A DNA stretch of 64,000 bases from Tubulanus polymorphus (taxonomy: Eukaryota; Nemertea; Palaeonemertea; Tubulaniformes; Tubulanidae). The stretch is taken from positions 24,942,650-25,006,649 of the forward strand of contig NC_134026.1 in NCBI RefSeq assembly GCF_964204645.1. Reading direction: 5' to 3'. The translations under genes were made by a program, and so were the position numbers. The notes below the pieces were generated by a model, which saw nothing but the letters and a program-made list of their open reading frames with translations, was not told the DNA's origin and did no database searches. Positions 56,025 to 64,000 of this stretch are shown here, piece by piece (positions within the stretch are counted from its first letter, which is position 1; each line of letters opens with the position of its first letter).

Positions 56025-59000
56025 GATGGTGATGTGATCATAGCCCAGGTGTCACAAAAGAAGGCTTTGGCTGAAAAGGGAAGTCAAACCACAAAGTCAC
56101 TAGATTCAGTAGATGAGCCAAAAACCGAAGATTCCATTCCTCTCAGAGATCAACTCCAACCCGTTCAAGTTCAACCTCAAAATGCAGGTAATTATTGAAA
56201 GAGCTTGTCTAGTGAAATGTCATTTGAACATACTGTATGATTTCAAATTGATGAATATTCGAATATTTTCTCTTTAAGTTTCTAAGCCAGTTCCAAATTC
56301 ACCAGAACATGTCAAAGCGCTTGATGATTTAGCCAATGCACTATCATTTGGTGATCTAGAAAACGAACATAGACCATCTCCCACGCATGATTCACCAGAA
56401 GTCATCGAGCCAGAAATATCTTCACAGAATAAACCTAAGGTTGAGTCAGCTCCTAATCTAGATAATTTAGCAGAACATTTACCACCACAGAAATCAAATA
56501 CCAAAACCAAACCCGATGCTGGAAGAAAAATGCGTTCTGGTAGGTCACCAAGGCCAAGGCAGTATGGTGGAGAAGATTCCGATAGTTCTGTAGATGAAGT
56601 ACCTGTCGCTGGGGTGAGATTCTCTACATGTTTTAAACGATTTTTATGAATTCTCTGTATTGTTGTCTGATGCCAGGTGGTGCCTGTAATTTATGATGAA
56701 TGATATGTATTTCATAGGGAACTGTTCGACGCTCGTCTGCTATGTTTGATGTGGACCCTCGTCAACAAGACATACCGGTACTCAATAAACAACCAGATTC
56801 TGAAATGATACAGCCAACTCATCGTCAACCAGCGCAAATGGTATGATACATTTACTTACTCATTTTGTAATTGAATATACATGGCAGTCTTGCATATGCA
56901 CTTACATTGTATATTAATTAATGATAACCATGATTTCCAACTAATATATGGAAATACACAGCCCTGCTAGTATGAAAAATCTATTGCACATACTGATAAA
57001 TCTATGAATTAGGAAGACATCTTGGTGACAAGTTTTGATAAATTCTGGGTCTGAAAATATTCAGATCTTTTTACTCATACTGAAGGTGCTGTGTTTCAAG
57101 GTACATGGTTAGGTGCGTGGGAAATTTGTGTGACTTTTCTGGGAGTTGGACATCGAAAAATTATCTATAACTTCTTCCAGAAACCACTTTCTCAGCGGCC
57201 AATAGATAACGCTAGTCCCAACGAGCGCATAAGATTAATTGACAATCTTGTTAATGCTTTACCGAATCAGGATTCAAGACATGGCCGGAGTAGCTCACCG
57301 AAATCACATCGTACCTATCCGACATCACAAGCAGAACCTTACCATCGTCATCAACCTGCAGAACGAGAAAATGAAGAGGACCACTGGCGTACAATCGAAA
57401 ACCAGCCCTCACCTAGTCATCAAAAACCACGTCCAGAAGATCGTTTTTGGAAGCAGGTAACATTTTTGAACTCAATTTCTCATTCATTTTTGAATCAGGT
57501 AATTACTAACAGTACTAACTGTCTTAGATGGTTAATTATTAGTTTTGCTTATTCTAACACATGCCAAGCTGATCTCTTACAAACTAACTGAAATTCTAGG
57601 TTGAATCTAAACCCAATCAGTCAAAATCTGGGAAACCATTGTTCGAGGATTTAACAGTTTCAATGACCATTAGTGACGATGAGACAAGCGATGTGGAGGG
57701 TCATCATGGGACAGTACCTCCTCCAAGGATATTCAGTGATAAGCATCCGAATGTTCATAATTCCTATTATCCGCAGAGAGATAATGATGAAATACCGAGC
57801 CTCATCGATTTCAGTCACAGCCGATCACCAGCTCCACAAAGACGAATACCTCGAACTCGTTCTAATGAAAGTGTAGCTGATAGCGGAGTCAGCACTATGC
57901 CAATAGGCGATCCGGAGTATAGTTACATCAACTTTCCAAATTCACGTCTTGAATCAAAACCAACATCGCGTCAATCAAATCAGCCTCATGAAGCAGTATT
58001 GAGACCAGCCAGTGCTAACCGTGCCTACGGTCAACCGACACAATTCACTCCTAGAAATGCTGCTGAGGTACAGGAACAACCACAGTTATCAGAATGGCTA
58101 ACTCATCAGCTGGTCGACAATAAGAGTATGGCGTCGAATACTGAGAGGTTCCAACATCGAGGGCAACAGCCCGCATGGCCCGTCGGACCAATGAGGAATG
58201 TATCGACTGATACTGAAGATTTGAATAAACAGCTACGCGATGAAATTCAAAAATTGCAGCAGAAAATAGCTGATTTAGAATGTGAAAATAGAGTGAGTGC
58301 TTATAGGCATTGCCCAAGTGGATTTTTGTTCAATGATTACACTTATTTCACTCTTCCATGATTAAGATAACATTCTAACAACTAATACACCTTAACTTAT
58401 TCTGCTACTTAGTTATTGAAAATCCTTTGTTTGATTTGAAGAAAATCTTAACATTTGATTTCAGATAAAACAACGTGAACTAGAGACATATCAATTTGTT
58501 AATAAAGGAATGGAAGATAAAATGAAGGATGCTGAAGACACATTTACTTGGAAAGCTAAGGTAATTGTTAGATCTAGAAATAACAATTACGAAATAGGGA
58601 AACTAACATTTCATGACGTTTGTAAGCTTTTAACCGCATGACCTTAGTACATAAGTGACAACTACTAATATTTAGTTAATCTACAGAAAATACATCAGTA
58701 GAAAAAATTAGTGAATAGATGAATATCTTATTTACTCTCCCACTACTTAGGATAGTTCCAAGAAAATGTCTGATAATTGGACTTGGACAAAGACGTCCAA
58801 CCCTCAAGTTCCTGAAGAAAAATTTTCATCCCTCGCCATTCTATACTAGTCTGTATATACTTTATTTGTAAATAGAAGGTGAGAGGTGTACATATTGATA
58901 TATTGTATTGTGTTGTTTTCACGTGTGACCTCTGACCCCCTCTCACCTCAGTATATAATGTAATCACTCTGAACAAGTCGAATTGAGGGTTTGCAGATTT

Positions 59001-61269
59001 TTTGGCTGAGTTCCTTAAATTAGTTGCATGAAAAATTTGCGTTATGTGTGGCAGCTTTTTCATTTCTATGTTTTGCAATCAATTTGATAAACTTGTAAAT
59101 AGCCTGGTTGTTGATAAAATTATTATTCTGAAGGTTTTTACATTCTGTTTTTAGTTAAAGGATAAAGAACGTGATCTACAAGCATTAGAGAGAGTTAATC
59201 GGGATTTAACTGAGGAGGTAACTGCAATTTCTATCAATTCTATCAATCTTATTTATCCTACCTATCTAACTAAAAAAATGAAACTCACAACAGCTAACAG
59301 TGAACTAAAATCAATTTCAGAATTTTTTGTTTTGACATAATTCTGGTCATTGCATTCAGTTAACATTGTCGATGTGTATAACTTTGTTAGTGTTGTAGTC
59401 TTCTAACCAATTGCACTGCTATTAATTTGCATAGAACACTAAATTAGAAGAAGAGCTTTATAACAAACAAAGACAGGTTTCTGAACTTCAAGGAGAAGTC
59501 AACAATTTAGATAAAGTTATTAATTCTAAGGTATGCCTCTGATGATATCAAATGTAGTATATCATAAGTTATTGTTGATTTAGATAAATTATGCTATCGC
59601 AAATGAATTGATTTTCTCATTTTGAAATCAGATTATGCAAATTCTCCGATTAAATCTGTAGGAGGCAGCTGGTAGTGAAGCTATAATCGATGAGCTTAAG
59701 AAAGACCTTTTACATACTCAAAATGTCCTCGAGCAAGCAACTAATCATAACTTAGATTTAGAGAAACAACTACGTCAACTTAAAATTAGTAATGATCGTA
59801 AAGATAAAGATGTCAACTTCAAGGTATTCATCATCAATGCCCTAAATTATTGCCTCTGATGAATTATTGTTTAGCCAAATAACATCTGAATGTCTTACTA
59901 ATTAATTAATCAATCACTAATCAATGCACCAAAAACCCGTGTACTTGTATTTTATCACGTATCTTTTGTATTTGTTTGTTTTCTCACTTGGTTATACATT
60001 GATTTTTCTTAGAATAATAAACTGGAGGAAGCGGAAAGAGAAATAAGTAGATGCAAGGATGCAGCACGTGAGTCCGAAAAACAACGCATGGAAATGCAAG
60101 GGCAACTACGATCTGCAGAACAGGATCTTCTGAAACTGAATGAAGCTGACAAAAAGTTACAAGCACTTAGGGAAGAATATGAAAAACTTCTGATGAAGGT
60201 AGATTGATCTCTTAAGAATATAAGATTCCAGATTTACCTCATGCCTGTTACTCACATGCACAATTAACAAATCTTTCAGAATGCTGATCTTCAGGAACAA
60301 ATACGTCAACTTGAAATCATAAAACGTGAAAAGATCGATTTGGAACAGACTGTCGATGGCCTCAAGGGACAGTTGAAAAACTACAATCAGCTCAAAGCGG
60401 ATAAAGCTGGAGTTGATGTTAAACTTGATATGGTGCAGGAAGCACTAGAAAACAAGGTGAATTTCTTAAGCACAGCGCTCAACTATTTTTGTTAATTGTT
60501 TCAAAAGATTTATAGACATGAAAATTATGATTTGTATTTTAAACTGCTGCAAACCTGTTAGACAGTAGAGGCTGAACAAATAAATGCAGAAAAACAGAGC
60601 CTAACCAGTTATATCAAACGGTTAGAAGGCGAAGGAGCCTCGGATAAGGAAAATCTTAAAGATTATGATCAAATCAAGGCTAGGGCAAGTTGCTAAATAT
60701 GTATATCCTGGTGTAGGTTTTCTCGTCATGGAAATTAAGATCCGTTGCAAGGCTTGGTGTTCTGAAAGATCCATCGGCAATTTCTGAAGGAAATTTCTTT
60801 TACTGTAGAGGTTTTATCCTGCTGGTCTTATTGTAAACGCTGGTGTGGGGTGCCATAAACTGTAAATTCATGCTGTTTGTTTGTTTATCTATTCAAAATA
60901 GGACATTCATATACTTAAAAAGTAACAGAACTTTAATTCTTATCTATTTCAGTATAATGAAATGGAGAAAATAAAAGACCGAGCGGAGAGGGCTGTTGCC
61001 CCTCTCAGAGCGAAAGTCACAAGACTCGCTCATAAATGCAAACAAAAGGTAAAATAAGTTATTCCATGTGAATGAGAGCCTATGAAATGCCTAAGATTAA
61101 TATGATTATCTTCATGTCACAGGATGATATGATAAAAAGGCTGGCAGATGAGATGCAGAAGAATGGTTCTCTGTCACAACCATTAAAAGCAGATGTGGAC
61201 CAAATACGGGATGATATGGCATTGGAAGAATATAACAGGCCACTATCACCAATAGGAGGCAGTGTCCAA
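56025..61269 (+). CDS. Giant gene part 4: disordered linker plus coiled coil before the SH3
   Basis: Exons: 56,025-56,187; 56,279-56,613; 56,718-56,840; 57,181-57,456; 57,600-58,292; 58,465-58,560; 59,155-59,217; 59,435-59,530; 59,662-59,823; 60,013-60,198; 60,280-60,456; 60,562-60,684; 60,953-61,048; 61,123-61,269. The first five encode Ser/Pro/Arg/Gln-rich, probably unstructured sequence (GRSPRPRQYGGEDSDSS). From DLNKQLRDEIQKLQQK near 58,220 a coiled coil resumes and runs to 61,048. In RIMBP proteins an N-terminal coil likewise precedes the first SH3. The intron after 60,684 appears to use a GC donor (AGG|GCAAGT), because the nearby GT site would shift the frame into a stop. All other junctions are GT-AG. 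Only the 56,187/56,279 junction is phase 1; the rest are phase 0. Confidence 0.82.
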
Positions 61270-61347
61270 GTAAGAATCAATCGTCCATGGTCTCCAGCAT
61301 GTTCGAATTCATCAAATTGAATGTAACTTATCTCCTTTGTTTTACAG

Positions 61348-63931
61348 GATGATATGATTCCAGCATCTTCAGTGGCTCAACAGGAAAGCTCACCGAGAAC
61401 TTATTCAAATCCACCTATGTCATATGATAACTACAGCCAAAAAAGACCAAACGAAAATGAAATGCCTCACAAAAATGCGTTCAATAACCCACAAAATGGA
61501 GATATTGTTCCAACCAGGTTGGGACGACAGGAACATGCTCCACCGTCTCATTCAAACCTTGACTTGGATGAGACAATGAGCAGTTCATCGAGAATGCCAC
61601 AGTTGAATAACCAACGCTTTGACATGCAACAGCATAGTCCACACCCGGAGAACTATTTGTCGAAACATTCCCCAAGATCTCAACAACCAGACAAGCCCAG
61701 TATTTATCAAGCAATCACAGACTACGACCCAAAACATTTTTCTCGTAGTGGTCATCCAAATTTGGATCTACCGCTTAGAGAGGGAGATGTTGTTAAAGTT
61801 TTCGGTGAGTATTCTTCCTCCATGAATTAGATTATGTCAGATGTGGATATCGATATTTGAAGCCAAGAAGGTCACATTAGTCGGTATATACATGTAGTAA
61901 AATGTTTCGCTTATAGGACCCATGGACGATACAGGTTATTATGAGGGAGAAGTAAATGGTCGAACTGGTTTAGTACCAGCTGACTATTTACAACCCCTCC
62001 ATCAGGATGCAAATCCTAGAAGACAGAAGAAACCTAACCAACCGTCATATACTGATAGTCCTGAACAAGTCATGGACATGTATGATAATTTACAACGTTC
62101 TCATACACCAAACCACCAAGGTAAGAGATTAGTGGGTTAAAGCATTGTATAGAATATCAATACGTTGTAATTGTAAATGATTATTTTCTTACACGTACAG
62201 TGCCAGATCTCCAATCACAAGCTAGAAGCCCATTTCCACCGAACTTTGTGCCTCAACGGGGTAATGTACCAATCCCATCAACAGGCTGTACAGAGATCTT
62301 ACCGACCACTGTGATACGTGATCAATCTCAACAGCCCAGTCCAAACCTAGAGCATACACGCAAACAACGACCAAAATCTTCACCCGATATACGTCCAGTT
62401 AGAGATACGCCTAATATGAACCGTCCTACATCTCGTCAGTCAAACAGAGAAGGTTGGTTGAACTCACTTTTTGTTTCTTAACTGGCTCGTATATTATTGT
62501 TTAGAAGATTCTGCTCAACTCTTGATTGTGTACTAACAGGACCACCTGAACCACCAAGTGATTTCCGCATCTCGCGTATATTGAGCAATGAAACTGTAAT
62601 GGTCGAATGGTTACCACCTCGTTTAGATGATTTGGATAGGAGTAATGGTATCCAAATCACTGGATATAAGGTATGTTAATCTACATTTTTCTTTCTTTAT
62701 TCCGAATCTTTTATGGGACAGTTTGCTATGGATTTATTTCTATGCAGTATCTACTAAATAGTGATTATAGATTTTAGAGGATATGTGTAACTAATAATGA
62801 ATATAGCTCTCAATAGGATGTTCAGGACCAGTTGGTCTTTCCCATTGCAATGATATTATCAACCAAAACTAACACTTCTAAGCATTAACCCTAGTTAGGA
62901 GTAGACTACTGGTATATAGTCTCATAACATTTATTTTGTAATTTTATCCATCATTACTACCTTTAGATAACTGAGATTTTGCCTGATTCTAAGTGTTAAG
63001 GTATGGGTTTTTATGTAACCAATATAAATGTTGTATCACCATTTTACATTTCATTATTATGCACATTTGATATCTTATGATACTGCACCAACCAGTTTGT
63101 CCCTTTACGCCCTCATTCCAAGGGTTCAAATCATTGTTGTTTCATTATTCACTATCAGTATTCAATTAGATTTTCAATTTCAATGTAGTAAAATATTTTG
63201 CATGTATATGTCACTGATATGACGGGTATGACTTCAAATATAATCTACTTATTTCCAGATATATGTCGATGGAGATCTGAAACATGAAGTAAGCAGCCCT
63301 CATATTAGCAAGTCACTGGTTGGCAAACTGGATCTTAGTAAGCCGCATAAAATAAGTATTCAAAGTTATTCAACGTTGGGAGATAAATCTCGCGTTATTC
63401 ATACACGCTTCGATGATATTCTGCCGGAATTCCCCGGAGAAGGAATGTCGGATTTAGGCTCGCATCTCGGTGATGAAATGGAACGTGGATCGATGATGTC
63501 GAGTAGTTACTACGAAAATGGAGAGAAACGAATAGTGAGTTAATGAATTCATTCCCCTGAGATATTCAATTGCAGCTTTCATTAAACGGTGTATAATTTG
63601 TTTTGGATATGATTTTGTTCCAGTTCGCCGCTCTCTATGATTATAAACCCAGTGGTCAGTCTCCTAACCGTATATTATCAATGAAAGCTGGAGATCCGGT
63701 TGCAGTTTATGGACCGCTAAGATCTGATGGATTTTACCATGCCAAGGTGTGTAATATTTGCCTTATGTAATATTGTACTGATCATATCAAGTCCAAATTA
63801 ATGTAGACACATGTGAGAAAATGTTGTTATCTTATTTCCTTCAGGTTCATGGACGTAAAGGACTTGTGCCTGCAAGTTTCCTGGAAGAGTTACCCTTAAA
63901 ACATCGTAAACACAAGAAAAGCAGTAAGAGG
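61348..63931 (+). CDS. Giant gene part 5: RIMBP-like SH3 - FN3 - SH3, open at edge
   Basis: Exons: 61,348-61,804; 61,917-62,120; 62,201-62,452; 62,540-62,670; 63,259-63,534; 63,624-63,746; 63,845-63,931. The first SH3 spans the 61,804/61,917 intron: AITDYDPKHF, LPLREGDVVKVFG, then DDTGYYEGEVNGRTGLVPAD. A Pro/Arg-rich linker follows. An FN3 domain (EPPSDFRISRI, VEWLPPR, ITGYKIYVDGD) spans 62,540-63,400. A second SH3 (FAALYDYKPSG, DPVAVYGPLRSDGFYHAKV, KGLVPASFLEE) fills the last two exons, followed by a basic KHRKHKKSSKR tail. The SH3 'VFG|' phase-1 intron and FN3 sequence are typical of RIM-binding proteins (RIMBP/TSPOAP1), which couple presynaptic Ca2+ channels to RIM at active zones. RIMBPs usually have three FN3 domains between SH3-I and SH3-II; here one is seen. 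The reading frame continues beyond the window. Confidence 0.9.
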
Positions 63932-64000
63932 GTGAGTAACTTACTGTTTATTTGAATAGATATGTTATAATATGTGAAAAATTATTGGTTATTTTGATGG

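Overview
The window is a piece of an AT-rich nuclear genome from a bilaterian, probably marine, invertebrate. Genes are split by many short GT-AG introns. Recognisable families are nucleoredoxin, FBXO39, astacin, an intracellular globin, secreted VWA/EGF proteins and a RIM-binding-protein (RIMBP) type SH3/FN3 protein. The repeats are eukaryotic: non-LTR, Penelope-like, MITE and foldback elements. Nothing fixes the phylum; lophotrochozoan or basal deuterostome are both possible. No tRNA, rRNA, CRISPR or bacterial operon structure was seen.

Layout. 1-9.3 kb is mostly featureless intergenic DNA with a decayed, 5'-truncated non-LTR retrotransposon (about 4.7-6.7 kb) and one possible secreted-protein first exon (minus strand, 7.4 kb). 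At 9.3-11.1 kb lies an intron-poor gene for a three-TM glycoprotein. At 11.5-13.7 kb is a complete seven-exon nucleoredoxin (NXN). Facing it, 19.6-14.1 kb on the minus strand, is a 16-exon secreted protein built from five tandem [VWA - two-cysteine mini-module - EGF] units, every intron in phase 1. Then, all on the minus strand: an FBXO39-like F-box gene (21.4-19.8 kb), a minimal astacin metalloprotease in eight exons (25.6-24.2 kb) and a four-exon globin (26.8-25.9 kb). Between FBXO39 and astacin sit a 2.2-kb foldback element with about 585-bp arms and a 151-bp MITE directly against it.

From 27.5 kb to the right edge runs one very large plus-strand locus. I could join 54 coding exons whose phases all agree (about 4,480 codons, still open at the edge). 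It starts with a region collinear with the N-terminal half of JAKMIP proteins. It continues into a very long coiled coil, including one 2,811-nt exon and a recurring 'LE-x-SE-x-x-L' unit. An acidic exon, a disordered basic/Pro-rich region and more coiled coil follow. It ends with a RIMBP-like SH3, one FN3 domain and a second SH3. An in-frame stop just past the donor at 41,140, and an ATG exactly at the next exon start (44,198), leave open that these are two adjacent genes (JAKMIP-like and RIMBP-like).

Apart from divergent promoters (globin/giant gene) and convergent 3' ends (NXN/VWA-EGF), the genes show no functional linkage. The most novel items are the JAKMIP/RIMBP coiled-coil locus and the five-unit VWA-mini-EGF protein. 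All exon boundaries are read by eye from splice signals, phase and family resemblance; none has been tested against transcripts or databases.
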